Assembly (NCBI RefSeq): GCF_004342025.1
Contig: NZ_SLWN01000018.1
Coordinates: forward strand, 1 to 64,000
From: Kribbella steppae
GTDB lineage: Bacteria > Actinomycetota > Actinomycetes > Propionibacteriales > Kribbellaceae
Direction: 5' to 3'
DNA length: 64,000 nucleotides
Under the pieces are notes generated by a model. It had not been told where the DNA came from, made no database searches, and saw nothing but the letters and a program-made list of their open reading frames with translations. Positions 17,521 to 25,967 of this stretch are shown here, one piece after another. A program made the position numbers and the translations under genes. Position 1 is the stretch's first letter. The number at the start of each line of letters is the position of its first letter.

Positions 17521-20500
17521 TCAGCTCTCCCCTCCCGCGAGCCGCAGCACCAGCGGGCCACAGACCACGATCCGCTCCGCCGGTACGGCGACCACGTCGC
17601 CCCGAGGGATACCGTCGGCCAGCAACTCGACGGCATCCAGGTGGTCGACGCCGGGGAGCAGCTCGATCAACCGAGCGACGTCGGACAGGTGGACGTCCCG
17701 CCCGAACGGCCAGCCGCGGCCGTCCGGGCCACCGCCGAGCGGGTGCAGGAAGGCGGTCAGCGCCGAACTCACCGCGGCGATCACCACGCCGCCCTGGTCC
17801 AGGTCCACCGGCACCACGGTGGCCGAGACGCCGACCGGGTGGTACTGCGGTGACACCACCGTCACCTGGCGACCCATCGATGCCGGGCAGCGGGCGCGCA
17901 GGTAGTTCTCGACCTCCCGGCGCAAACCGAACGACGGAATCGGCCGCGGGTCGAAACTGTGCGGAACGATCGCTATCCGCACCCATCCCGGCGCCGGGCG
18001 ACCCGACGAGTCCGTACATGGCAGGGCTCGAGCGACAGCCACTGCGGGCGATGCCTCCTGCGCCAGTGCCTCGTAGTCCGCGGGGGTCACGGCCTGCACC
18101 CGGCTGCGGACCAGGCCCGAACCGCGCGATGCGACCGCGTCCACGGTCTCGTTGTCCGCACCGCCTTCCGCCGCACGGACGTTGGACACGGACGTGGCCA
18201 GGATCCCCGAGAGCAGTTGCGAGATCGCCCCGGCCGGAACGTTGCCCTGGGCGCCGCCACCGGAGAGGTAGCTCGCCAGCCGCACGTTGTCGGTACCGGC
18301 CGGCGGGATGCGGCCGTGCCGGTCGTCACCGAAGACGATCCGGCCCTGCGACCGCTCGATCACGTAGTGCCGGTCGCCCGGACCGGAGAAGTGCAGGTTC
18401 GGTTGCTCCACCCAACGGACCCACACCTCGGTCGTCCGGCCCGTCCGTGGATCGGTGACCAGGCGAAGGGCATCGTCGCCCAGCCCTGCCGCCACCGCCT
18501 CGGCGCGGAGAATCTCCTGCTCGACATCGGCGCGAGCGCCGGACAGCTCGCGGATCTCCAGCACCTGCCCCGGCAGAACCGGAGTCTGCCGGCACGTCAC
18601 GGCCTGTCCCGGTTGCCCGGTGCCGCCACCGAGGACCTCGCCTCGGATGGTCTGCACCTGCGCCACCCACGCGGCGTTGAGGAACACCCCTCCGAGCTCG
18701 GCCCGTCGCGGCTCGCCGTCGATCCGCAGTCTGGCCCGCAACCAGGCATCGCGCGGAGTGCCGAACCTCGGCAGGCCCGCGATGGTCAGGAAGGCACGGG
18801 TGTACACCTGGGTGAGTGGCCTCGTGAACGTCACCGTGGAGCCATGGATCCCGGCCACCGTGACGGTCTCCGACGCGGAGTCGGTGAAGACGGTGACCAG
18901 GTCTCCGGCGCGGAACGACGACGCGGCCACCTCGTCGACGAGTTCGGCGGTCGTCAGGGTTGCGGTGAGTACCGACACCAGCGGCGGCGGTACCGAGCCT
19001 GGCGAGGCGACTGCGACCATCCCGGGCAGCGCCAGATTCGCCGTCTCGTCCCGGACCGTGACAGCCACCCATTCCGTTCCGTTCCAGTGCTCCCAGACCA
19101 GTCCGGGGCCGCTGATGAGCCCTTCGGTCTCGGCCACGTCGAGGTACATGCTGACGATGTCGGCCGGCAGTCTGCGGTCGAATCCGAAGTACAGGGTCGG
19201 TGTCATGTCGCGCACCGGGACGAACGGCTCGAAGGCCGAGCCGCGGTCCCTGGCCGCCGCGGTGTGATCGATGTAGCTGAAGTCGTTGTAGGCGAGGCAC
19301 GCCTCGGGCACGACTTGCGGCGAGCGATAGACGTAACCGCCCCGGAGGCTGCCGAGAACCGGTGGCCTCGGCTCGACCACGCGGAAGTCGTGGTCGGCGC
19401 CGCCCGCGTCCTCCCACTTGGTGGTCAGCGTCGCACCGAAGGTCTGGTTGGCGATCCGGAAGCGGATCCAGGGCGCTTCCAGGCCGGCGATCTCGGCCGT
19501 CGCGACGTCGGCAGGCACGGTGAAGGTGATCAGCTTCTGCCAGACCGTGGTGAACAGCCCGAGTGCAGTCGACTCGGCGATGCCCAGGTCGGACCAGCCG
19601 CGCCCGTCGAAGTACTCGCCCACCACTGTCGGCGTCAGTTCGGAGACCGTCACGCCGGTCGGCGCGGTGGTGAGCCGGCCGGTGCTGGCCGCCACCGAGA
19701 GCAGGCTGACCGTGGCCAGCGGCTTGGTCATCGCCTCGGCCAACGAGATCGCGAAAACGCTGCCGGTCTGCGGGTTCTGCCCGAACGGGAAGAAGGTCGT
19801 GGTCAGGTCCACGGGCAGCCCATCGTTCACCGCCTTGTCGAGGGCCAGGCCGCTGAAGTCGGTGACCAGGAAGTACATACTCGCGCCCTTGGTGGGCGAG
19901 ATGGTCTGGACCAAGGTGGTGTAACCGGGGACAGTGACCTGCACCGTGTAGTCGTGGAAATCGACGCCGTCCCACTGGGCCGAGCCGGAGGCGAGGCTCT
20001 GGGTCGGGAACGGCTCGTCCGGCTTGCCGGGATCGGACAGTACGGCGAACGCGTCGGACAGGTCGATCCCCTGGCCCGACAACCCGGATGAGGACAGCCA
20101 GATCTGTCGCTCGCGGCCACCGTCCGGGCCGGCCAGCCTGATCACACCCATGCTCGGGGCAACGACCGAGCGGAGGCGGACCCGATCGACGGCGGGTCGC
20201 GCACCGGCCCTGTTCGGCGGGAGCGCGGCGGCGAGGCGACCGCGGATCCAGTGTGATTCGATACCGGCGACGGTGCGGGGTTCGGACGTCGAGCAGTCGG
20301 CCACCAGTCGGACCGTGCCGCTCCGGGTCAGGCCGAGGGTTCCGTCGACGCTGTCGCTGTTGATGGCGGTCGCCACCGGCACGAAGGACTTGAAGCCACG
20401 CCACGTCTCCCCGTCCCAGTACTCCCAGACCATGTCCATCGGCGCCGGCGCCACCTGCGACAACTCCAGCGTCACCTCGACCGTCACGGCGCCCGACAGC

Positions 20501-21030
20501 GCCAGCAGGGTGCGATGGGCCAGGTAGAGCTCATGCGGTACCGGACTCAACGGATCGAACAACGTGAAAGGCGATCCGGACCGGGCCGCGGCGCCGTGAT
20601 CGGCCCAGGAGTCCTGGCCTGGCCAGACGGCAGCCACCTCGACCAGCCGCGCAGCACACAGACCGGTGTCGGCCTCGGTCTCGAAGACCAGCGGCTCCAC
20701 CCGGTCCGCGACCGTGGCAGCTACCTGGGACCCAGCCGGTGCGCGGGTGTCTCCACCGCCCGGCGGAAGGCTGAACACCACCGGCGCGCGAGCGGGCTTC
20801 GCCGGCAGCAGGGAGACGCCGAGCAGATCGAGGAAGGCCAACCGGCTCTTGTCCGGAGCCCGATCGAGCCGGTCGCCGAGGGTGGACAGGAAGCGGGCGT
20901 AGGCGCGCACCAGCGCCGCCCCCGGCCCGTACCCCACCGACCAGCCCGGCTCGAACCCCGGCAGCCGCTGCAGCAGGTCGGCGTACACCTGGTCGGGATC
21001 GTGCGGACCGACGACGGGAACCCGGGTCAT
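17521..21030 (-). CDS. eCIS baseplate J-like protein 1 (Afp11/Pvc11-type)
   Basis: A 1169-residue wedge protein, the largest in the cluster. N-terminal ARFLSTLGDRLDRAPDKSRL and LGVSLLPAKPARAPVVF mark the eCIS J-like family. Long inserted beta domains fill residues about 200-850. The C-terminal third has the conserved core: IVFGDDRHGRIPPAG, TPADYEALAQEASPAVA and WPFGRDVHLSDVARLIELLPG. It overlaps the gp25 gene by 4 bases (ATGA). In phage terms it is gp6-like and forms the iris-like ring that opens when the sheath contracts. Confidence 0.9.
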   Translation of the reverse strand: MTRVPVVGPHDPDQVYADLLQRLPGFEPGWSVGYGPGAALVRAYARFLSTLGDRLDRAPDKSRLAFLDLLGVSLLPAKPARAPVVFSLPPGGGDTRAPAGSQVAATVADRVEPLVFETEADTGLCAARLVEVAAVWPGQDSWADHGAAARSGSPFTLFDPLSPVPHELYLAHRTLLALSGAVTVEVTLELSQVAPAPMDMVWEYWDGETWRGFKSFVPVATAINSDSVDGTLGLTRSGTVRLVADCSTSEPRTVAGIESHWIRGRLAAALPPNRAGARPAVDRVRLRSVVAPSMGVIRLAGPDGGRERQIWLSSSGLSGQGIDLSDAFAVLSDPGKPDEPFPTQSLASGSAQWDGVDFHDYTVQVTVPGYTTLVQTISPTKGASMYFLVTDFSGLALDKAVNDGLPVDLTTTFFPFGQNPQTGSVFAISLAEAMTKPLATVSLLSVAASTGRLTTAPTGVTVSELTPTVVGEYFDGRGWSDLGIAESTALGLFTTVWQKLITFTVPADVATAEIAGLEAPWIRFRIANQTFGATLTTKWEDAGGADHDFRVVEPRPPVLGSLRGGYVYRSPQVVPEACLAYNDFSYIDHTAAARDRGSAFEPFVPVRDMTPTLYFGFDRRLPADIVSMYLDVAETEGLISGPGLVWEHWNGTEWVAVTVRDETANLALPGMVAVASPGSVPPPLVSVLTATLTTAELVDEVAASSFRAGDLVTVFTDSASETVTVAGIHGSTVTFTRPLTQVYTRAFLTIAGLPRFGTPRDAWLRARLRIDGEPRRAELGGVFLNAAWVAQVQTIRGEVLGGGTGQPGQAVTCRQTPVLPGQVLEIRELSGARADVEQEILRAEAVAAGLGDDALRLVTDPRTGRTTEVWVRWVEQPNLHFSGPGDRHYVIERSQGRIVFGDDRHGRIPPAGTDNVRLASYLSGGGAQGNVPAGAISQLLSGILATSVSNVRAAEGGADNETVDAVASRGSGLVRSRVQAVTPADYEALAQEASPAVAVARALPCTDSSGRPAPGWVRIAIVPHSFDPRPIPSFGLRREVENYLRARCPASMGRQVTVVSPQYHPVGVSATVVPVDLDQGGVVIAAVSSALTAFLHPLGGGPDGRGWPFGRDVHLSDVARLIELLPGVDHLDAVELLADGIPRGDVVAVPAERIVVCGPLVLRLAGGES

Positions 21031-21437
21031 CGTTCACCGCCCTCGAGCAGGTAGAAGGGGTAGACGAGGTTGTAGAAGGTGTTGGTGGACCTGACCAGAT
21101 AGGACACCTCGATATCCATCCGGCTGTCCTGCCGGGCCGCCCGGACGACGACCTCGCGAACGTCGATCCGGGGTTCCCAGGTGGCCAGCGCCACCTCGAC
21201 GCGATGCCGGGCCAGCGCCATCGTCGTCGTACTGAGTGGCTCGAACACGAGGTCGCGCAGGCCCGCGCCGAACGTCGGCCGCATCACCCGCTCCCCCGGC
21301 GAGGTACCGAGAATGATCCTGATCGCCTGCCGGACGTCCTCCTCGTAGGCCGCGACGCTGACGTCGCCGTTCGGCCCGGCCGACGGCGGAAAGGCCCAGC
21401 CCACCCCGAGGAAGGCCTGCTCCTGTCCGGGTGCCAC
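21027..21437 (-). CDS. eCIS baseplate wedge protein, GPW/gp25 family
   Basis: A 136-residue gp25-like protein. The hallmark is DVRQAIRIILGTSPGERVM followed by RPTFGAGLRDLVFEP, the conserved gp25/GPW core that starts sheath polymerisation at the baseplate. The C-terminal part (RIDVREVVVRA...IEVSYLV) completes the fold. It uses a GTG start two bases after the PAAR gene stop and overlaps the next gene by 4 bases. Corresponds to Afp9/Pvc9 by family. Confidence 0.93.
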   Translation of the reverse strand: MAPGQEQAFLGVGWAFPPSAGPNGDVSVAAYEEDVRQAIRIILGTSPGERVMRPTFGAGLRDLVFEPLSTTTMALARHRVEVALATWEPRIDVREVVVRAARQDSRMDIEVSYLVRSTNTFYNLVYPFYLLEGGER

Positions 21438-21438
21438 G

Positions 21439-21720
21439 TCAGCCTCCGATCAGCACGGTCGGCGCACCGGCGACGATCGGCGCGCCGCATCCGGCCATGT
21501 CACCCATCCGCAGCGCCGGCCGGGCGCCGATGAGGACGGTGGTGCTTCCGGTCGGGAAGGGGCTCGGTGGATGCGGGCCCGCGGTCGGCGGCATCGAGCA
21601 GGCATGCATGTCACCGACCACCGCAGCGGGCATCCCGGCGATCAGCACGTTCGCCACCCCGGGACCGGTGACGGTTCCGGGGTGGGCGGTCGGATCGCCC
21701 ACCCGGGCTGCGAAAGCCAT
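21439..21720 (-). CDS. eCIS PAAR-repeat spike tip protein
   Basis: A 93-residue PAAR protein that caps the spike. It begins MAFAARVGDPTAHPGTVTGPG, has GMPAAVVGDMHACSMP and RPALRMGDMAGCGAP, the usual His/Cys-bearing repeats that bind one metal ion at the needle tip. Its ATG is preceded by AGGAG. It is not fused to any extra toxin domain. The gene lies between the spike gene and gp25, the usual place. Confidence 0.93.
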   Translation of the reverse strand: MAFAARVGDPTAHPGTVTGPGVANVLIAGMPAAVVGDMHACSMPPTAGPHPPSPFPTGSTTVLIGARPALRMGDMAGCGAPIVAGAPTVLIGG

Positions 21721-21728
21721 CGGAACTC

Positions 21729-22400
21729 CTAGTTGATCTTCACGACGGAGCCGGTCAGGCTGCAGGCCCCGCCGGCGCTGAGACTCACCGCGCCGGAGCC
21801 GGTCAGCGAGACGCTGGTGCCGCTGGTGGACACGGCCCCCGTACTCGTCACCGTGACCGCCGGTGCGGTGATCGTGACCCCGGCCGGACTGAGCACCAGC
21901 CGGGTCGCACCGCACTGCAGGGTGATCATCGTGTTGCTGGCCAAGGTGATCCCGGGCGGCAGGCCGGGCGCGGCCTGGGTCATGTCCGGCGTGGTGATGG
22001 TGATCGCGGGCGGCGCCTCCCGGAAGGCCACCTGGTTGCCGAGCGGTGTACGGATCGCGCGGATCTGCGGCAGCGGGCTGGGCAGCGGTGGCGGAGTGGT
22101 TGCGTTCCACAGGCACCCCAGGATGTACGGCGCGTTGACGTCACCGTGCTCGAAGGCAACCAGAACCTCGTCGCCCAGATCGGGAATCATGTACTGGCCG
22201 GACAGGAGCCCGGCCATCGGCGTCGCGACCCGCGCCCAGGCGGCGAGATCGGCGGAGTCGATGAACGGCACCTGCACCTTGACCCGGCCGAGCATCAACG
22301 GGTCGGTGGTGAGGATGACCTTGCCGACCACGACGCCGTAGAACTTCTTGTGCAGTTCGTCCTGCTCGCTCGCGCGGGCGTCCAGCACCTCCTCGATCAT
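21729..22400 (-). CDS. eCIS spike protein, gp5/VgrG-like (baseplate assembly protein V)
   Basis: A 223-residue spike. The N-terminal OB-fold spans about residues 20-100 with YGVVVGKVILTTDP, LGRVKVQVPF, MIPDLGDEVLVAFEHGD and YILGCLW. From about residue 125 the chain becomes a run of T/S/G/V-rich beta repeats expected to form the triple-stranded beta-helix needle. No lysozyme domain is present, unlike T4 gp5. It overlaps the hub gene by 4 bases (ATGA) and is followed by its PAAR tip. Confidence 0.92.
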   Translation of the reverse strand: MIEEVLDARASEQDELHKKFYGVVVGKVILTTDPLMLGRVKVQVPFIDSADLAAWARVATPMAGLLSGQYMIPDLGDEVLVAFEHGDVNAPYILGCLWNATTPPPLPSPLPQIRAIRTPLGNQVAFREAPPAITITTPDMTQAAPGLPPGITLASNTMITLQCGATRLVLSPAGVTITAPAVTVTSTGAVSTSGTSVSLTGSGAVSLSAGGACSLTGSVVKIN

Positions 22401-23581
22401 GGCAGGATCTCCTTGCAGACGTCGAAGTTCGTCCGGTAGCCGCCGGTGTCGATCGTGTGGGTGGCCGCGGTGATCCGGTAGTCGCCGCTGAAGTCAGGCC
22501 CGAGCCCTTCCAGCCGGATCACGGCGCCGGCCCGGATCGCCGGATCACCGATCGCCGAGGCCGAGCCGGTCAGCCTGCTGTTCAACCGCCGCCGCAGATC
22601 GCTGTAGATCCGCAACGCGCTGGTGGTGATGTCGGCCGGAGACGCGATCGGCTGATCGATGACGGTCAGCGCCGGTCCGGAGAACGGCAGGCCGGCGGCC
22701 GCGGCGACACCGGGCAGGACCGAGACCCCCAGCGTCTCGCGGTCGAAATCCCAGAACACCGTGACCAGGAAGTCGAGCGGGATCTCCCGCAGGGTGAACT
22801 TCATCGAGACCCCGGCCACCTGACCGACCGTGCTGATCCGCGGAGCGAAGTCGAGCAGCGACTGGCCCCACGCGAGCGTCATCCGGGGCGTGTACTCCTT
22901 CAGGAACCGGGACAGGTAGAGAACGTTGCCCTCCACCCAGAAGTCGGCGTCGTAGGAGTTGGCGATCTCGGCCAGGAACTGCAGGTCACTCTGGCCGCGT
23001 TGCTTGCGTCCGCTGCCACCGAACACGAAGTTGAGCGCTGCGATCGCCGTCGACGCCCCGATGATCGTGGGGTCGATCGAGGGCAGCAGCAGGTTCTCCG
23101 CGGCCAGGATGGACGCGATCAGGAAGTCGGGCAGCAGACCGAAGCCGCGGGCCGCGGACCCTTGGGCGAGCCGGTGCAGGTGGTCGTGCGCGATCAGGGT
23201 GACCGATGGCATCCCGCCGTTCGGGAAGCTCATCGTCAACCCGGTGAGGTCGCCTTCGAAGACCGGCTCGAGCGGGGACCCGGCATAGCCGAGCGACAGG
23301 TTGACCGCATTGTCCAGGTCGAGCAGCCCCGGTGGCAGACCGGTCACGCCGACCGGACCGATCCGTACGCCGGTCGGGACACTGAAACCGAGCCCGCGCA
23401 CGTGTTCGCGCAGCCAGCGCAGGTCCGGGTTCGCCAGACCGACCTCGACCCGGTCCGCGGCCTGGCGCCCGTCCTGATAACGCACGCTGGTGACCGCCGT
23501 CCGCAACGGCGCGGGCAGTGGGCTGCCGTTGATCGTGATCGCGTAGTCCGGCGCGTAGCGCGGGCTCAGGGCAACGGTCAT
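22397..23581 (-). CDS. eCIS hub protein, gpD/gp27-like (late control D family)
   Basis: A 394-residue hub protein related to phage late control protein D and the N-terminal part of VgrG. It begins with YAPDYAITINGSPLPAPL and a VTSVRYQDGRQAADRVEV segment, and contains LAQGSAARGFGLL, SDLQFLAEIANSYDADFWVEG and YLSRFLKEYTPRMTL, typical of the family. The hub joins tube to spike. The ATG overlaps the LysM stop by one base (TGATG). In Afp/Pvc systems this domain is fused to the spike; here hub and spike are separate genes. Confidence 0.88.
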   Translation of the reverse strand: MTVALSPRYAPDYAITINGSPLPAPLRTAVTSVRYQDGRQAADRVEVGLANPDLRWLREHVRGLGFSVPTGVRIGPVGVTGLPPGLLDLDNAVNLSLGYAGSPLEPVFEGDLTGLTMSFPNGGMPSVTLIAHDHLHRLAQGSAARGFGLLPDFLIASILAAENLLLPSIDPTIIGASTAIAALNFVFGGSGRKQRGQSDLQFLAEIANSYDADFWVEGNVLYLSRFLKEYTPRMTLAWGQSLLDFAPRISTVGQVAGVSMKFTLREIPLDFLVTVFWDFDRETLGVSVLPGVAAAAGLPFSGPALTVIDQPIASPADITTSALRIYSDLRRRLNSRLTGSASAIGDPAIRAGAVIRLEGLGPDFSGDYRITAATHTIDTGGYRTNFDVCKEILP

Positions 23582-24270
23582 CAGCGCATCACCACACCCG
23601 ACGCGAGGTCCGTGTACGGCAAGCGCGGCACGGACAACGCCGTACCGGCGACCAGCGCGAGCGGGTCGTCGATCCGGTTGGCCACCGCGATCGGCCGCCA
23701 CTGAGTCGGGTCCGCGTACACATCGGCAGCGATCGCGGCCAGCGTCTCGCCCTGGCCGACGACGCGGACCTTGGTGTAGTCGGCGGTCTCCCGCTTGATC
23801 TCCTTGGCCTCCAGCTCGGCGTTGGTGAACTCGTTGAAGGTCACCTGGATCCGCGCACGGACCGGGGTCCCGTCCGGCAGGAACATCACGAACCGCTGCG
23901 CGGCCCGCGCGAGTACACAGGTGAAGGTCAGGCTCCCCCAGGTGAACAGGGCGATCGGGGGCGCGTGCGTGGTCGGGTCGATGTTCATCAGGTCGGTCAC
24001 CTGGGCGACCAGTGCTCGGACGTCGTCCCCGGCCGCGTTGACCACCCGGGTGCCATCGCTATGCGCCTCGTAGGTATCCAGGAACAGTTCCATATCGAGG
24101 GTCTGCATGCCGCCGTGGACGAACTGCAGGAGAGGTGCCGACAGCCCTGGTATCGCTGCCTGTGCGTAGGTGACGTCCCGGTTGACGGTGTACTCGCCGG
24201 GGTTGAACATCACCGGCGTACGGCGACCGGTGACGGTGTTCGTCAAGGTCGCCTTCTCCAGTCCACTCAT
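23581..24270 (-). CDS. eCIS LysM-domain protein (Afp7/Pvc7-type)
   Basis: A 229-residue protein. It starts LEKATLTNTVTGRRTPVMFNP with GEYTVNRDVTYAQAAIPGL, the signature of eCIS and phage baseplate LysM proteins, and ends with a LysM motif, VVGQGETLAAIAADVYADP followed by TQWRPIAVANRIDDP. The LysM part is usually thought to organise the tube/hub junction rather than bind exported peptidoglycan. It overlaps the gene before it by ATGA and the next by TGATG, so it is translationally coupled on both sides. Confidence 0.92.
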   Translation of the reverse strand: MSGLEKATLTNTVTGRRTPVMFNPGEYTVNRDVTYAQAAIPGLSAPLLQFVHGGMQTLDMELFLDTYEAHSDGTRVVNAAGDDVRALVAQVTDLMNIDPTTHAPPIALFTWGSLTFTCVLARAAQRFVMFLPDGTPVRARIQVTFNEFTNAELEAKEIKRETADYTKVRVVGQGETLAAIAADVYADPTQWRPIAVANRIDDPLALVAGTALSVPRLPYTDLASGVVMR

Positions 24271-24953
24271 CGCCAACCCCTCCCGGTGCGTTCGAGGTGC
24301 GCGAGCAGGCGCCGGTCGATGGCGGCCACGACTTGGTCGGTCAAGCGTTCGACGTCGGCTGGGGGCGGCGGACCCGGGTTCTGCGGGGCTCGCGTCCACG
24401 GCGCTGCATCCGTGATCTCCCAGCCGGGCACGGCCGGCGGTGTCTGCGGGACCGCGGCCTCGGTGGTTGCACTACTCCCCCGTCGCAAGGTTGTTGGTAC
24501 GGGCGGAAGCACTGCGTGACTGCGCGCCGGAGGTGTCACGGCCAATGGCTGACGGGTGATCTGCGAGCTCAATACCTTGGACACCACAGTCCGCGCGGAT
24601 CGCTCGACCGTTCTGGCCGGCAGCGTCCGTACGGCGACAGTGTCTGTCCAGGAGTGGACGGTCGTGTGCCGGGTCGCGACCGCGGCAATCGTTCGAACCG
24701 TTCGGACCTCTCGGATCTTCGAGGGATGCCTGGCCAGAGCCGGCATCGATTGATTGCCTGGCGCAACAATAGTCACTCGGACGGCCGGCCGGATCGTCCA
24801 CTGCGACATACGCCGCTGATCGACCTGGTGGAGGCTCCGGTCGATCCGCACGCCAGGTAGCCGTCGCAGTGATGAGGGCAACGAGTGCAGCCGCGCGACG
24901 GTTCGCCGGTGCTGGTCGACCAGGCGCCGGGTGAAGGCGTGGTGTCGATTCAC
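24267..24953 (-). CDS. eCIS protein of unknown function, Thr/Arg/Pro-rich
   Basis: A 228-residue basic protein. Residues 1-110 are rich in Arg, Thr and Val; residues about 150-195 are a proline-rich linker; the last 35 residues (VERLTDQVVAAIDRRLLAHLERTG) form an amphipathic helix seen at the C terminus of proteins at this place in other actinobacterial eCIS. The GTG start is 7 nt after the stop of the DUF6760 frame. It is too short for a tape measure of the usual size, but it lies where a tail-tube assembly factor would be expected. Function unknown. Confidence 0.7.
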   Translation of the reverse strand: MNRHHAFTRRLVDQHRRTVARLHSLPSSLRRLPGVRIDRSLHQVDQRRMSQWTIRPAVRVTIVAPGNQSMPALARHPSKIREVRTVRTIAAVATRHTTVHSWTDTVAVRTLPARTVERSARTVVSKVLSSQITRQPLAVTPPARSHAVLPPVPTTLRRGSSATTEAAVPQTPPAVPGWEITDAAPWTRAPQNPGPPPPADVERLTDQVVAAIDRRLLAHLERTGRGWR

Positions 24954-24959
24954 GGTTGC

Positions 24960-25489
24960 TCACTCCCTCCGGTCGTCAGCGTTCGCCCGGTCGTTGAGAG
25001 CGGACACCTGGGTCGTCCACAGCCGCCGATCGCGGTGCTCGAGTTCCATCAGTTCGTCGTGCGGCCAATGCAGGTGGTAGCTGAGGAAGGCCACCTCCTC
25101 GATCAGCTGATCGACGGGGTAGCCACGGATCCCCCCAGGCCGTCCACCTCCAGCTCGAAGCTCTGCCGGCAGTTCGGGCAGCTCACCGATCGGCTCCGGT
25201 CGTCGACCCGATTGACCTCGTTGTAGAGGTCCTGCAGATGGGCGAGATCGGCCGCGAACAGACCCTCGATGACCTGCGGAGTGACGGTGTCGACCCCGTC
25301 GAGCGCGGTGACGACACGCGACATCAGGATGACGACGAGGTACGCCGGGTTCTTCTGCACCCGTGGATCGCGCAGTGGCAGGATCTCGTCGGCAGCGGTG
25401 GCCAAGCGCATCGTGCCCGTTCGCCGCAACGCGCCGTCGGCGTCGATGTACCCCATCGGCAGGGTGAACTCGTACTCGGTCCGGAACAT
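24960..25489 (-). CDS. Predicted -1 frameshift product: tail-chaperone-like protein fused to DUF6760-like domain
   Basis: If ribosomes slip by -1 at GGGGGGA (25136-25130), the 120 residues of the upstream gene continue into 56 residues of the other frame, giving a 176-residue protein. The added part starts IRGYPVDQLIEEVAFLSYHL with HWPHDELMELEHRDRR, closely resembling the DUF6760 family found at this position in actinobacterial eCIS. This frame has no ATG, GTG or TTG at or just before the conserved GYP motif; the codon there is ATC. The arrangement copies the lambda G/GT tail chaperone pair. Translation by frameshift is inferred, not shown; a second possibility is an unusual start codon. Confidence 0.6.
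25089..25136 (-). promoter_or_regulatory. Candidate -1 ribosomal frameshift signal (slippery site plus stem-loop)
   Basis: On the minus strand the 0-frame codons read CTG GGG GGA, so 25136-25130 is the heptamer G GGG GGA, a valid X XXY YYZ slip site. Five bases later a hairpin begins: GGCTACC (25124-25118) pairs with GGTGGCC (25095-25089), one wobble pair included, and inside it TCGATC pairs with GATCGA (25114-25099) closing an AGCT loop. Spacing and strength match known -1 signals. The 0-frame stop (25103-25105) lies within the hairpin. Confidence 0.65.
25103..25489 (-). CDS. eCIS tail-assembly-chaperone-like protein with zinc ribbon (0-frame product)
   Basis: A 128-residue protein directly after the tube gene. 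It begins FRTEYEFTLPMGYIDADG and has DPRVQKNPAYLVVILMSRVV and ALDGVDTVTPQVIEGLFAAD, the pattern of phage tail assembly chaperone-like proteins (T4-like/gpG position). Near the end is CPNCRQSF, one half of a zinc ribbon or a lone Cys pair. The ATG is one base after the tube stop. The last 8 residues after the slippery site differ from the frameshift product. Role in tube folding or assembly is inferred from place and fold pattern. Confidence 0.75.
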   Translation of the reverse strand: MFRTEYEFTLPMGYIDADGALRRTGTMRLATAADEILPLRDPRVQKNPAYLVVILMSRVVTALDGVDTVTPQVIEGLFAADLAHLQDLYNEVNRVDDRSRSVSCPNCRQSFELEVDGLGGSVATPSIS

Positions 25490-25490
25490 G

Positions 25491-25925
25491 TCAGCCTCGC
25501 TCGAGTCCCTCGTGCGCGAGTTCGAGTGTTTCGATCGCGACATCGTTGCCCTTGGCAGAGAACTCCCCGGCCGACCACTTCGTCGGCCAGGCGTCCCGGA
25601 AGTTCCACCGCGCCTTCTCGGCCCCGGTCAGGTCGGTGATCACGATCGAGCCGCTGCGCCGGTCGGGCGTGCCGCGGACGATGCCGAGCAGCCAGTCGTA
25701 CAGCTCGCTGTCGTCGGTGATCCCCCGCTTGAGCGTGATGTTGCCGTACTTCGTCGGTCCTGGCAGTTTGCGCATCGTCGTGTTGTCCCCGCCCTCGCGG
25801 TACTCGTGCACGTCGATCGTGGTGTCGAACCCGCTCGCATCGGCGAAGCCGGCCCTGGTGATGCCGTCGATCTCCACCAGGAAGGTGAAGTTGGCGTACG
25901 GGTCGATCCGTTGCCCGGTGGCCAT
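25491..25925 (-). CDS. eCIS inner tube protein (gp19-like; Afp1/Pvc1 family)
   Basis: A 144-residue phage tail tube protein. It begins ATGQRIDPYANFTFLVEIDG and has AGFADASGFDTTIDVHEYREGG, LPGPTKYGNITLKRGITD and GNDVAIETLELAHEGL, all hallmarks of T4-like/eCIS tube subunits. It forms hexamer rings stacked inside the sheath and carries or guides the payload. AGGAG precedes the ATG. Only this single tube gene is present; Afp and PVC have two or more, so here one subunit must serve the whole tube. Confidence 0.95.
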   Translation of the reverse strand: MATGQRIDPYANFTFLVEIDGITRAGFADASGFDTTIDVHEYREGGDNTTMRKLPGPTKYGNITLKRGITDDSELYDWLLGIVRGTPDRRSGSIVITDLTGAEKARWNFRDAWPTKWSAGEFSAKGNDVAIETLELAHEGLERG

Positions 25926-25967
25926 CGGTGTCTCCTCTTCTCAGCTGGCATTAAAGCGGTACGAGGG

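Noticed and set aside
17959..20404. Very long open frames on both strands opposite the baseplate J gene (about 700 codons each)
   Set aside because: They are rich in Arg, Pro and Gly, show no family motifs, and exist because of the GC-rich third positions of the real gene on the minus strand.
25089..25136. Stand-alone DUF6760 gene starting at ATC
   Set aside because: ATC is a very rare start and no Shine-Dalgarno lies at the right distance; the slippery site explains the reading better, though it is not proven.
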